The position numbers were made by a program, and so were the translations under genes. Source: Epiperipatus broadwayi (Eukaryota > Onychophora > Udeonychophora > Euonychophora > Peripatidae). Taken from it: a stretch of DNA of 64,000 bases. Positions 26,153 to 39,770 of this stretch are shown in pieces (position 1 is the stretch's first letter; every line of letters begins with the position of its first letter). The notes beneath the pieces are model-generated. The model had not been told where the DNA came from, made no database searches, and saw only the letters and a list, made by a program, of their open reading frames with translations. The stretch lies in contig JAQFVV010012418.1 in assembly GCA_028023455.1 (NCBI GenBank), positions 7,433,244 through 7,497,243 of the forward strand, written 5' to 3'.

Positions 26153-26300
26153 TATTATTAGAACTACAATATTATATACTCATAAAAAAATATAAGATAT
26201 TGTAATATGTGCACTCTCCCACCGAGATTACAGGCTTCGAAATAAACATGACATAGCGTAAGGCTTTATTTATTTACTTATATCGATAGTTATCCACTAT

Positions 26301-26318
26301 CCACACAAGGGGGCGCCA
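26301..26318 (-). promoter_or_regulatory. Second primer-site-like sequence inside element 4
   Basis: The minus-strand TGGCGCCCCCTTGTGTGG resembles the tRNA-Lys primer consensus more closely at its start than the site next to the LTR does. It is about 3.7 kb from that LTR but only about 150 bases before the coiled-coil ORF, so it may belong to a second element fused into this one. Confidence 0.5.
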
Positions 26319-29300
26319 GATACGATTATTTAAGTGGAATTTAATTACTCGCATCACCTTACATCACATCAAAACGATTTCGAAGTCTAATCCCGCCCAC
26401 CAGCTCAAACTCCCTGCATGGACCAATAAGGTTTCTCAAGGCCGTTACATGATTGTTTCAAAGACAACTCCTTACGGAAAAGACGCACAGTTCACTAATG
26501 GGAAAGAAGTTTTAGTTTGCTAATTGATTGATCCTCGCACTAGACTTGATTATTGGTTGTTTGTGACCAATACGACGGTTCGTTTATGCCCCGAACAACT
26601 AGGCTTATAAGATCATCCCCCCTATACGCTATATTCAATATAATTGTTTGACATTTGTTTATACATTTATCATAGACCCGCCCAATTCTTAAGTCTATCT
26701 TAACTAAGGGAAAATAAATAAACATCGTGACTTACGGCACGATGTTGGCAAAAGACATTTTAAAAAGAAACAAAAAAAAATTAAATCTAAATCTAAATAA
26801 GTATAACTTAATGATAAATTTATGAACGATCAAGAGTAAATGAGATAAGACTTTAATTGTATGAAAAGACTTGAGAAATGCTCGACTTGTTTATATACTG
26901 AACGAATTTATTAAATATAAATATTAATTTGAATTTTATTCGCACACGCACACATACATTCACGCTCGCAGAGAAACATATTAAACATAATAATGTATGA
27001 ATGATAAATACAAGTTTCCTTTTACATTTTGAGAATACGGATTATGGTTTGTTAGATTTTACTTAAGTTCAAAGTTCATGTTTTGAAAGTCCTACGTTTA
27101 CGATAGATTGCAATAATAGATTAAATGTTACAGCAAATTTTATGATTTATTTACACAAGTGTGAGTTAGTTAACTATGAGATTGCCTTTAAGAGTTTACG
27201 AATTGAGTGAATGAAACATAATATAAAATAAACTATTTACCTAGGATTTGATTTTGACTTCCACTGCTTCGAGTGATACGAGGATTTGAACGTGGGAGAT
27301 GGCTTTCATGATGAAGTGAATTGTTTATTTAAAGTGAGCATAGCATGGTCTGGACGATGTTGGTATTTCTCGGAACATAATTCTTAGGTTGGAGCATTAA
27401 TTTCACGTGGAGATGTGATTGGATTTCCATAGCTTCGGAGATATTCGGTGGCGGAGCGTCGATCAATCACTGAAGGGTTTTCTAGCCCCTCATGACAATC
27501 GACGCTCTCAGTATTAATTTCATAATGATCATCTTGGATTTGGATACGGCGAACTGAAAGACTATTATTCTATGTCACGCTATATTAACTAAGCACATTA
27601 AGTGAAGAACTCTTTCAGCAACGATATCAACAATGATAACAGCAACCAAAAAAAATACAACAACAGCAATAATAATAACAACGGAAAAGAAAAAGCAAGC
27701 AAGAGTAATTGAATAGATTTCGTTTGATATTTATAAGATGTAATCCTTATCTTAGGATCCAATCTCCCCCCAGAGTTCCATCTTTTTAAGAGTTGTCGTT
27801 CAGGTCCGTGTTTGACGTAATGTTCACTCAATCCTTTTTGCTTAAGGCAAATTTTGGTCTTGGCAATCTCATGTTGCAATCTCTGTTAACCAACTTCTAT
27901 TCATTCATACTTTGAGTGCATGCGTGTGTGTGTTTTCACAAGAACAATACAATCTACATTAATTTTAGAAGTCGAGCATTTAATCTTTTCTCAAATCTTT
28001 TCTATGAGTTTTACCTTTGCTAAAATTATAATTTACAATAAACATTTTAAATCCCGTGGCGCATACAAATGGAAATTAACTTTGAATATTTATTAGAGCA
28101 TATTATATTTTCCTTTATTATATTATTTTAGAGAGTGTCCTATTATTAATTTTATGTGAAAGCCTTAACTATTTAATTAGACAATTATTATCTGTATTTT
28201 ATAAATGTAGTTTATAAATGGGAAGAAAACTATTAAAGGTTATAAATATAATGTTACGAGTATTTTATACTGCTTGAGTGTGTGTGTGTGTTTATTTACA
28301 TCGACTTGTCTTGTTATAATACATATACCGACTTTGTCTCGGTATAATATATATATATATATTTCTATATAGTAATTATCACAGATCAAGGGCTCACCAT
28401 CTCCAATCATTATTCCAACAAGCAATTATTCAACCAAGCAAAGTATAAGCCTTTTTAATTTTATAATACATAATAGCTATCCGACAATCTAAATTTCAGT
28501 TATTTGAACTCATGAACTTCTTGGCTTAAAAAAAAAAATCTCATCTATCACCATAATATCAACAAATTTTTCTAAAATATATATAGAAAGGGAGTAACAA
28601 CTGATATCATTAAATAACATTCATTTATATTTAATGATAATAAATATTCTACACTTATATCATATTAAAATGTGGATACTTCATATCAAATTCAATATAA
28701 CCTTGAAATATTTAAAAATACAACTAAATGTTCACATGCCTTAAAAATAACTAATTTGATAATATAATGAGACAACTTTCTCATTCAAAATAATGGTAAT
28801 TAAATATAAAATACTTAAATTGATACCTATAAATTTTCTGGACCTTAAAACTTAATACCATTTTATATACATAAAAAAAAAATATCCACTTCACTAATTA
28901 TTAACTTTTGTGCCCGAAATATTTTAATAAAATTGTACTAATGCAATTTATTATCAACAAACATTCACTAATTGAACTTCATGTTTAAAAGTCATTTATA
29001 ATGAAAATATAATATTACTATACTTGTTTTTAAACCTTAATTAATAATCAATGTAATAGATTATTTGTTACAAACAATAATCAATTAATCTAGTCCTTAA
29101 GTTTGGTGTTATATATTTAAGTTATATACTTATCTATTCCTCCAAAGATCTGATAGATACTGACAACCAAAAGATTGATTAGCACTTTACAACTTTGATG
29201 TAGATAAAAGAATTCAATCATTATTCCCAAAGCATACAATGTTTCATAAACACTTAGATGATTATCACATTTCATTCTATCCAATTTACTACAACCCATA

Positions 29301-30006
29301 ATAATTTTCTGAAAACACTATTACATTACCCTGCTTATATTTAAGTCTTAGGGGCTATTACTTATAAAATATTTCCTTGCTCATCTTAAGGAGACTTAGA
29401 GGCAAATATTATACATATATCAAAATAATTATACCTTACTCTCTTTGGAGTTTTAAAGATAAAATCATGGCAGGACCACTGTTAACTGCTTCATGATAAA
29501 TAATAATAATAATAAACATCAAAATTTGGGTTGGAGCAATGAATGAGATTAATCAATCACAAGTGACATGAATGCACTACATCCCTAAGATAATGACAAA
29601 AAAAAAAAATTCCCCATCCAACATCAATACTTACAATAGAACTAACCAAACTCCAACAATCAAATATCCCACCCAACCTTCAAAATTATAGATTTTCTAC
29701 AACATAAACTTTCCAAATATGGACAAAATTATTACGCTATAATTTAACACCATCAATATAATTCCTAAATTGAAATTAAACTGCTTCATGACTATATTTA
29801 TCTTTCATCATTAAAAAAAAAATACAATAACAGTAACCATCACCATCTAAACATAAGGCCAAAATATTTGTATTTATAAAAAAAAAAAAAAATTTAAACA
29901 CACAAAAATGCTTCTCTTTCTTTAAACTATATATCTCACATAAATATATATACTACACATCTCTCAGGTATGTGGGGTATTTCAAGCCCTAATTAGCTTA
30001 TTTCGA
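26319..30006 (-). other. Non-coding internal part of element 4
   Basis: About 3.7 kb with no long ORF on either strand. The part near 26319-26750 is less AT-rich than its surroundings and may be the end of another LTR that precedes the second primer site. A GC-richer hairpin lies at 27454-27507. The 28500-29950 part is plain AT-rich DNA. Confidence 0.45.
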
Positions 30007-30024
30007 GCCCTAGTTGTTGTGCCA
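30007..30024 (-). promoter_or_regulatory. Primer-binding site of element 4
   Basis: The minus-strand TGGCACAACAACTAGGGC, followed by TCGAA, stands two bases after the LTR end (CCATTACA). The match to the tRNA-Lys complement is TGGC...CAAC...GGGCTCGAA. It shows that the element is oriented on the minus strand. Confidence 0.7.
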
Positions 30025-30026
30025 AA

Positions 30027-31924
30027 TGTAATGGAAACTATATGGTGGCTTACAATTGGACAAGCCAAATATAATGGAACGTCTATTAGGTATTCCATTA
30101 TATTTAAAGAATGAAGAAAAACAAAATTATTCCAGTTATATTTAAATAAATTGTTTAAATGCCCTTCCAGCTAGCTATACATAAAACAAATCTAAAATCA
30201 TGTAAAGCAATAAGACCTATCTTTATAATTTATTTTTAAGGTTGATGTGACTAACCATTCAAATATATATATTAGAAACAATAGGACTTTTACTAAATTC
30301 AAATATACACATCTAACTATGTAAATTTATGTACCTCTAAATATATAAATGAATAATAATATGTGTAAATGACCTACAAACCAAATAATAAATGAAATAT
30401 GAAATTATCTTTTATTATTTATAAATTCAATTAATTTCATAATAACTTTGGCATTAAAAGAAAATAAGAATAATATAGTATCGCTCTTTTAAATAATTAC
30501 AAAGGCATTATTTATAAAAACAAATAGTACATCCTTTATTTTATGTTATAGTTCAACTTTAAATAATATTGATGTTTTAAATATAAATATAAAGAATAAC
30601 TATATGTATATACTTGTAATAAATATATATAGATTAAATATATATAAAGACATATTTTTGCCTAACCATTATAATATAAATATAACAATTCATATATAAC
30701 TTCAACATATAAATTACATTTTAAGATTTTTAAATTATTTAAGATAATTATCTGAACATCTATTATACGTCTAATATTATTATAAAACAAGATGCTTAAA
30801 TTGACCACTTATAAAACGTTGTATTTTATAATGAAAAATAAAAGTAAATAAAAAAAAATATATCAATCTCAAAAATATATTTATATATTATTCATACATA
30901 TATAAAATTATTAAATACCTTTTAAAGTTCATTTAGATAATTTTCCTTTTAAAAGTTAATTTATTCCATGAGTTCTTTTATCCGTTTACTATTATTATTA
31001 GAATGCATTCTATCGAAAGGCGAAAAAATTATTATATTAAAGAAAATTGTTAATCCTTAGATATATGCATATTTTATCCGTTTTAAAATTTCCTTTTTTT
31101 TAAAAAAATAAATAAACCAATTAAAATGTTAAATCCAGCATGTCAATTCCAATTACTTCCAGATTATGATTAAATTGATGATTATACATTTAAGATAGCT
31201 ATATCAAGTTTTAACTCCAGACGCGACGAAATTTATACATTGAATTTTTTTATTTAGTTGTTCCATTGAAAATTGCCTTGGAATAAATGAAAGTGATGAT
31301 GCAGCCTCCTGGCTGCGATTTTTGATTAACCTGCCATAATTTATGTATTTACCATAAGATATATATATTATTTCAGTATTTTGAAGAATAGTAAATTTTA
31401 TAGAAATAAAGTACAATAAAATCTTTATTTTTCAGTTGTTTGTTCTATATCTATTCCAATAATAATATATAATAATAATGGCTTCCTTATTGTTGTTGCT
31501 GTTGTTCCATGCGCCAGCAGATGCTATTTTAAAACTCATGTTATATATGTTCTCTTTTTAAAACAATTAACATTAAAATAAAAATAAAATATCAAGTATA
31601 TATATAAAAAATATTAAATTGAAAATTTGACATTTTTAAAAATATACATAAATAATTATTTATTGCATTTAATAATCATTATAAATAAAATAATTTTTTT
31701 AATCAACAATTTATATGTCCTTATTTATTTTAATAATTAAATGTTCATATTGATGTACTATCAATATATATAAATAAAATAATAACTTCAAATAATAACT
31801 ATATTTAATAAACATAAAAGAAAAATTTAAATATTTCATATGTAAACTTCAACTTAAAGATTTTTTTTTTTTAAAACAAATAACAAATTTTTAAAATATA
31901 AATATCGACTTATTGATATTTACA
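30027..31924 (-). repeat. 5' LTR of minus-strand element 4 (1898 bp)
   Basis: Direct repeat of 22991-24889 at very high identity. The outer end (minus-strand TGTAAATATC, 31924) touches a 16-bp TA tract that also borders the next element. Confidence 0.92.
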
Positions 31925-31940
31925 ATATATATATATATAT

Positions 31941-34900
31941 TGTGCCCTTTTGTATGGGTCTCCATAAATTGTTATATCAATTTGTTAAAAAATTTTAAAT
32001 TTAAGATATATTATAGCTATATGATGTTGATTTTATTTATAATAATCTTTCAAAAGTTTAACTAAAGTAAACTATGAATATTTGATATGTGAAATTGTGC
32101 TAATATTTGAGAGAGACGTTTCAATAAAAAAATGATAATATTATATGGTTGGGAAAACTGGCCATGATTAATACTGCATTAATAAGTTTTGTAAATAAAT
32201 GTTTAAAGTTAAAAGTTTAAAAAAGACAAGTTTAAATTAAATGCATATATATTTATTATTGATAAAGATTAATATTTAGTAAGTGAATGTAAATATTTTG
32301 TTATTAATAATATATAATAGAAGATTAATATTTGATTTTATAATATCGAATTATTATTTTAAAGCTGTTATAGTATATTTTTTTTAAAAAATATTTATTT
32401 TATAAAATTGAATTGTTCGTTTATTTTTAGATAATTACAAGCGTTTATATCTGTGTTGTAAGTCAGGTGACAGATAGCCATATGTACACATATGCTTGTA
32501 AGTTTTTTTTAGTAAAGTTGCAAAACTGTTTTAAAATTCTATTATAAAATTTATAAATATTATATTGGCTATCACGAGATAAAAATAAAAATAATTGGTG
32601 TGAAATATTAAATCTGATTTTTAAAATACTGTTTAAAAAATATAATGAATAAAAATAGATTTAGTTTGTTTAGAAAAATAGTCTTATAAAAGTTAAAAGT
32701 GAAATAAAGTAAAACATATATTTTTAAAAAAATGTTTAATGGATTTAAATAAATGATAAAATTAATTTAAGAATTTAAGTAATATAATAAATAATAAATA
32801 AGTCATTATTTATTTTTAATTTTGTATTGTTGGTAAGATATGTAAATAGGCTAGCAAGGTGATTGTTTAATTTACCAATCAAGTGGGTAATTTATTCCGG
32901 TATAAAAATGGAGGTTCAATTGTTCAGGGGGTGATTGTAATTTCTTTTAAGTGAAGTGTGCTATTAAATATAGCTAAGTAAAAAAATTATAGACGCTCTC
33001 GTAATATTTCTTAATTTATAAGAGAGTAGTTTAAATAATTTTATAAAAGTTTACCGTTAAATATGCAGTGCTAATTTATTCATAATTCCCTATTGATCGT
33101 CTCTATCAAGGCTCAATTTTACTATCAAATAATCATGAAAATATCGTATATTGATAAAATGTGTTGGAAACTTTATATTAAAAATATAGTGAACGCTGGA
33201 TTAACTAGGAGAATTACTAGTTGGATAAAATTAATATATTGGACATCATATGAATTTAAAAGTTGATTATAATTAATTTTTTATAAACAAATATGTTAAA
33301 AAAAGATAAATACTTCTTTATGAAGAAAGTATTTTTAAATTACATATTTTAATATATCTTTTAGTAAAGATATGGAAGTTACTTGCCTTATTAAGTCTTT
33401 ATTATTTAAAAGACTAGATGTTGATAGCTTTTAAAAAAACTGATAATTCGGAAATTTAATTGATAAATAAATACTTATAAAAACATTATAATATTTAAAT
33501 TCTATATGCTGGTTATATAGAAAAATTTAAAAAATGTTTTGCTGAATATTTTAAGAAATGTGCATAGAAGTATACGTGGATATCCAAGTCAATTTTTATA
33601 AAAACTTAAATTAAACATTTAACTATTGATTAATCCTAGGAAGATAATAACTTTAAAATAAATCCGGATCCTATAAACTGTTTAAATTATTATTTTGTTT
33701 CTTTATGGTCGAACTTATTTTATCTTATTTTTTTTAAAAAAAAAAACGTTTTCCATTTATTTCATAAAAACTGTTTAAACACGTGATGTACCGGAAAAAG
33801 GAAGTGGTGTTGGTAAAATGTTGTGCCTAGGTAAAAAAAGAACAATTGTGGGTGGAAAGAAGACACCGTTGGATTTTATGTAACATATTTTGTTTTCTTA
33901 ACTAACATAGATATTTAATTATTTATTGATCCATCAAAGATAAGAGAGGTACATTTTAAAAGTAATTACACATTAATATAACACTTAATTTCATAAAGTT
34001 TATTTTTTTATATAATTTTACAACACGTAATATTTTAAGAATAATTGTTGAGTATAAATGTGATATTATTTTGTAAAACTATAATCCTGGAGGACATCGT
34101 TTGGCTGATTATAAATTGGAGTATCATTTATGGTAATAATTATATAATATTACTAATTTAATGTATTTTGCTTTGTTTTCTTTAGATAAACCAAATATTA
34201 TTTGATTGTTGAGTGAATGTATAAATATTTAAAGAATATACATGCATAATATTATCAATAACAGTTTTATTTTAATATGCATACTTTATTTTATAATATA
34301 AATTTATTACAACGTAATAAGAGTTATCCAGAAATAATTATATGATTCTTTCATGAATAAACTTTAATGTTTCTGTTACAATATTAGGAATTTGATTTAT
34401 TATATTAGTATGAGTCATTTATATTTATTTTCAAGTTAGTAAGAAGTAAAATAAAAAAATATATCTATATTTTTTTATTTTTTATTAGACAAGTTAAATT
34501 AATTTTATATAGAAATTTATATTTTGTTTGAAGGGTTTATCATATATAGATGATGAGATATAAGAGAGTTTGGATAGTCATTTTTTTTTAAAAAATTGGT
34601 AAGCTGATACTGAAGTTAAATAAGATTAGAATGATATTTGAAGATAGAATTTTATTAAGAGGTAATAGGAATAACAAGTAGAGAAGAATAATAGTTTAAA
34701 TGGAAAAGAATCATAGAATTTTATTTTAATATAATAACTTTATAAATTGGTAATTTATAAATAAAAATTTCGTCTTCACAAAATTGTTGAATAATTTTAA
34801 AAATATTTTTCAAGAAAAGAACATATATGTATTGCATATTTTGGTAAGACATATATTATGAAATTACATCAGAATGAAGTAAATAATTATGTAATCAATA

Positions 34901-36248
34901 AAAGTCACATAATATTACAAAGTTATATTAATCTATACATTAGTTGATATTTAGTTAATGCTAATAATAAATGTAATACATAATAGTTACATTATAATAG
35001 AAATAGCTATAATACTTAAATGGAGTAGCATTTTAATTATTAAAGTTTGTTTATTTTACATGTGCTACATAAGTGATATTTTACATAACAGCCTTCTATT
35101 GTACTAAGTGATTATAAATGATATCTAGTAAAATATAAGTTCATAAACTCAATTAAATGTTACTGATAAAATAGTTAAGAAATGTATGGATTATTTATTT
35201 TGGATTATAGAAATAACAACAATGTAAGAATCTTGTATTATTATTATTTTTCTTATTTTTATTTTTCCTGATTTCCACTTGTAATGTAAATAATGTATAT
35301 AAGTTGTTTATTAAAGTTGATGTAAATAAATTTGTTTAAGTTGTTTTAAAAGTGTGTCGAATTCATTATTTTACACCACAGCATTTGACAACAGATAATT
35401 TGAATAAAACATAATATTTGCACAATATGAATTAAATTATTATTATTTTTTAAAAAAAAAAATACAGTATTTTCTTAATATAATTTATAAAAATTCATTG
35501 ACATTAACATATTATGTTATAATGGTCACAAAATAATTATAATGCACAATATAAGAATATAATATTATTTATTGCCACATATTATTAAATTATAAGATTT
35601 TATTATATTCTCAATTAAGATACTATATGAAGATGAAAGACATGTAGATGATTTACTTGTTTTCTTAGTGATTAGTAGTATAATAAAATAGATGAGGTTA
35701 ACTTATACACTGGAGATTGTTATTATTAGTTATTTATTATTATTATAAGTTAGGTGTAGTTAGATTTGATATTAAATCCCTTATCATGCCTATCTGCAAG
35801 AAATCTTATTACTTTAAGATAATTAAAAGAACCTGAGATTATTTAGTTATATTTCTTTGATAGAAGATTGAGATTTATTTATTACTATTATTGAAGTTAG
35901 TTAATTTTTTATAAAAGACATAGGAGTGCTATAGATGTATTAGTGAGATAATAAAGAGGTAATAGTATTCTTATGCCATTGAGATAATGTCTTAGAAGAC
36001 ATGGACTCAATGTAAATTCATATTACCACTTGTAACTTCACTTCATAGTCTCATGATTTAATAAATACTTATTTAATTAGTGCATGATATTGAACTATAT
36101 TAATTTTCTGTTAGTTGTACTAAATCTGATAAGATATAGTATTATAAAAATATATTAACAATAGTTATACATATTTTAGCCGAGCATAACAATTTAATTG
36201 AGCTAGTCATATTTTAAGTTATATTATATTTCTGGAAGTGAGGGTACA
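31941..36248 (+). repeat. Giant LTR-like unit, copy 1 (about 4.3 kb)
   Basis: It starts TGTGCCCTTTTGTATGGGTC after a TA tract and ends GAGGGTACA before ATAT, the terminal pattern of the other LTRs here. It is collinear with 43507-48493 along its length but heavily diverged, with best-matching blocks near both ends (for instance TTCTTATGCCATTGAG at about 35970 and 48237). A TATA-like TATAAAAATGG lies at 32901, and AATAAA-type signals at about 35327. It has no ORF of note, no primer site after its end and no nearby partner, so it behaves as a solo LTR. Confidence 0.6.
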
Positions 36249-36564
36249 ATATGTATTTTAATGTGAAGAAGAAAAAAAAATAATAAAAAAATATTGAAAA
36301 GCTAAAATTTATAATTTTTAGGTGTGCTTCTCAGAAATATATATAAAATATATATATATACATGATTAAAGTATTTAGATGGGACAAGGTTTGAACATAG
36401 GTTAGTACTTGGTAAGTGGGTAGAACCATGAAGCCCAATCTTAAGCTAAGATTGACTGCTTCAATATATATATAAAATCATATAGCATTAAGTATTAATA
36501 AAATAAAAAATTATACTAAAATTTATTCACAACTATGGTTTCATATACAGAACACATATATAAT
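36249..36564. other. Spacer with a possible tRNA-like (B-box) fragment
   Basis: On the minus strand around 36450-36380, TGGGCTTCATGG and, about 45 bases on, ATGTTCAAACCTT resemble pol III A and B boxes. This is weak; the rest is TA-rich. Confidence 0.3.
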
Positions 36565-37134
36565 TGCTATGTACACACACCCTCAATATTGCAGTCATAA
36601 GCAGAAAACAAATTAATTAAGACAAGAATTACTATGAATATACATCTAAATTAATTATTACAATTACAATATTAGCATAAACTTACAATTACTGGGCCAT
36701 AAGGCATATGAAAACATAAGACCAATGTGATCTGCAATTTACACCATTAGTGATGGAGTTCACTGGGTTTTTCATAGTCCATGACGTTCGGCCTTGAACT
36801 TCTCATTTTAGACAACCAGTTCCCATGATGTGAGTGTGTCTAAGTCTCTAAAAGATCACACGTCTCACCTTTTCATTTCTTTTATAGTTTTTTTAATGGA
36901 ATTTTAGAACTGATTAATTATAGCTGTTATTGTTCTTAAGTAATCTTCAAATTAAATCTCTTGCTGCACTAATTAATTTCTAAATCTGGAACACTTATCT
37001 TTAATAAGTTTTTGTTTAATTAGTAACATTCCAAATTTGTATACAAAGTTTATTACTTTTTTTCTTTCTATATAAATTACTCTCTACACATATATTCATT
37101 AACAACATTTATTCTCCACTATATACATATAGCA
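36565..37134 (-). repeat. 3' LTR of Mag/K02A2.6-like element 6 (570 bp)
   Basis: Matches 41161-41788 with clear divergence and small indels. On the minus strand it starts TGCTATATGTATATAGTGG right after a purine tract and ends GTACATAGCA. Confidence 0.85.
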
Positions 37135-37149
37135 CCTCCTCCACTTCAG
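37135..37149 (-). promoter_or_regulatory. Polypurine tract of element 6
   Basis: The minus-strand CTGAAGTGGAGGAGG immediately precedes the TGCTATATG start of the 3' LTR. Confidence 0.7.
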
Positions 37150-37201
37150 TAATTACTATTTCTGAAGTATTACATAGTATTTTAGGTACAGCAACTCTTT
37201 T

Positions 37202-38223
37202 TTATTCCTTTGAAATCTCCATGAAGATGTTTTTTTTGTCTGTAGTGTTTTCATCTTTTTTTGTTTCCAGACCATCCATTTTTCCTTCACATTTCAAAAT
37301 GTGTGATGCTATAGTATTTCCAGTTTGCTCTGGCTCCTTTACCTGATGTCTAACATGATTTAGGTGTTTCCTCATCATTTTCCATGTTTCTGTCTTGACA
37401 GTACAATTTGTTTTGACAGGTTTTCTTTTATTAAAGCTTTTACCCAGTACTTTTTGATAACATTTCTGACCCAAACGTTTTCTCCCTCAGTGAATTTAAA
37501 ATCTGCGCTGTTGTTTTCATCACTCACAGAATTTTGATCTGGGTGGAGTAATGATAATTTCGTTTGGAGTTTTCATCTGAAAATTAATTCTGCAGGAGAT
37601 TTACCTGTACTACACAGAGTACTATGTTGATACAGTAAGGCAGAATATAGGATTTCTTGTATATTGGCAGTACCTTCTTTGTGTAATGTTTGCTTTAGCA
37701 TTTGTACTTCCATTTTTGTAATACTATTGGACTCAGGATGATATGGAGACAAGACTACATATCTAATTCCCCATTCTCTTAGAAAATCTTTGAATTTAAT
37801 GGATGAGAATCTGGTATGATTATCTGATACAACTGTTTCAGGAAAACTGTGGAAAACAAAAAATTTCTTCAGTTTTGCTACTGTTTCTTCGGTGCTCATA
37901 TTTTTTACTATGTATTCAGTCCACTTTGAGTATGTATTGATCACCAACAAAAATATGAAGCCATGAAATGGCACAGCATGATTAATGTGAATATGCCTCC
38001 ATGCCTTTTCAGCTGCAGGCCAAGCAACATATTTTTTCTTTTGCAAATTTGCATTCATTTGGCAATTATCACATGATTTCATGAACTTTTCTATCTCCAT
38101 ATTTATTGCAGGCCACCATACATAATTGTGAACAAGTTCTTTCACACATACTATCCCCAGATGACCTTGATGGATTAGGTGAAGAATTTTACTATGTCTA
38201 CTACTTGGTATTAACACTATCAT
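37202..38223 (-). pseudogene. Integrase of element 6 (catalytic residues lost)
   Basis: The frame 38223-37573 holds a complete HHCC zinc region (HQGHLGIVCVKELVHNYVWW ... MKSCDNCQ) and a core similar to K02A2.6/Mag integrases. The first catalytic Asp is Asn (HINHAVPFHG), the second is kept (VVSDNHTRFSS), and the Glu position is Lys (SNSITKMEVQ). After a stop near 37575 the C-terminal part continues toward 37202 with FTEGENVWVRN and KHLNHVRHQV, typical of the end of pol in this clade. It is inactive by two lost catalytic residues plus stops. Confidence 0.88.
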
Positions 38224-38229
38224 GTATTA

Positions 38230-39770
38230 ATATACCATCCTTTGTTTATGGCCAGTCTTTCTCTTATGCCCCATAAAGCTTTATGAAGTATATCAGGCTG
38301 ATGTCTGAGCCAGCCTTTGCTGATCCACTTTATTAACTGTTTATAACCCTGATCAGTTTTTGTCCAACTAGACACCTTTTTTCTGTCTATTACCTAATTA
38401 TTCCAGTTATCTTTATAGTTAATGGTTGGATCATATTCCTGTTAATGAGTACTCTTGACAAGCATGTCTGCATGTTTAATGATTTTTCCCTTTTTAAAAT
38501 TTAGGTCAAAATCATAGCCTGATAACAGATTTACCCCAACATAACATTCTAGGGCCTAAATGATCAGGTGCAGGCTTATTTTTTGCTAATATCCTTAACA
38601 GTGACTTATGATCAGTAAAGATCTTAAATTGTCGACCATACAAATATTGGTGAAATTTTTCCACCGCAAATATAATAGCTAATGCCTCTTTATCTAGCTG
38701 ATTATAATTTTGCTCAGCTTTAGTTAATATTTTAGAAACAGACTATTAGATGCTCACCATCAGCTACTGTGTGACTTAAAACTGCTCCAATCCCAAATTC
38801 TGATGCATCCATTGTCAATATCAGCTTGAGATTACTGTCATAATGTAATAATAAATTATTAGACCTCAATAACTCCTTCTTATTCCAAAAAGCCTTTTCT
38901 TGGGTTTGATCTCAATGCCATTTTTGACATTTTCTTAATAAGTCATATAATGGTCATGCAACCAGCACTTTTCCCTTAAGGAAAGTTTCAAAATAATTTA
39001 GGAGGCCTAGAAAAGCTTTTAGTTCTTTTGGCATTTCTGGGTCTTGGGGATTCTTTTACTACTGCTATTTTTTGAGGATTGGGTTTCGTTCCCTTATTTG
39101 ATATTATGTGCCCCAATAATTTTATTTCCATCATCATTCAGATACACTTTTCTGCACGGGTTTTAGTTCTGAAGCTAGATAATTTCTCACAAACTTTAAA
39201 AAGTTGTTCGCATAGTTTTTTTTCTGAATCAGCAACTATCAAAATATCATTGTAGATGTTTGGTGCAACTGTAATTTTATAAGGCAGTCTATTGTACTTA
39301 AAGAATCCTTTATGGATCAGGATAGCTAATAATTCTGAGGTGTGTTCAGAAACTGGAATCTGATGAAGTGCAGTCTTCAAATCAATTTTAGTGTAGTGAC
39401 TTGCCCTTTCCTTATTAGCGAATATTTCTCTATTTGGCACTAGATACTGGCTCTTTGTAATGTTTTTATTTATTGTAGTATGGTAATCTCCACAAATACG
39501 AATTTGTCAATTTGGTTTCAATATTATTACAATCGGGGCGGTTCACTCAGCATTCTCAATTGGTATTAACATTCTCCTTCTAACCAAGTCATTTAATTCT
39601 TGTTCAGCTTTAACTTGTAGGATGAAAGGGACCTTTCTTGGTCTGCAAAGCATAGGAGTGGTTCCATCTTGTAGCTTTATATCAATTGGCATAGTAATTA
39701 TTTTGCCCTCCTCATCTTTTAAATAAATCTGTATATTTATTTTGCAATTCTTGCTCAATAGCAATCTTAT
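38230..39770 (-). pseudogene. RT and RNase H of element 6 (multiple stops, internal deletion)
   Basis: RT fragments run 39764-39543 (PRKVPFILQVKAEQELNDL...MLIPIE) and 39440-39138 (YTKIDLKTALHQIPV, FFKYNRLPYKITVAPNIY). After APNIY the frame jumps to NDILIVADSEKKL, so the stretch holding the YxDD catalytic motif is deleted or collapsed. RNase H is recognisable at about 38840-38575 with MDASEFGIGAVLS, QLDKEALAIIFAVEKF and FTDHKSLLRIL. Many stops of all three types separate the parts. This is an old, dead copy. Confidence 0.88.

Noticed and set aside
25809-26195. Plus-strand ORF of 128 aa opposite the coiled-coil gene
   Set aside because: It is the antisense shadow of a repetitive AT-rich gene; its Phe/Ser repeats mirror the Lys/Glu/Asn repeats of the real frame.
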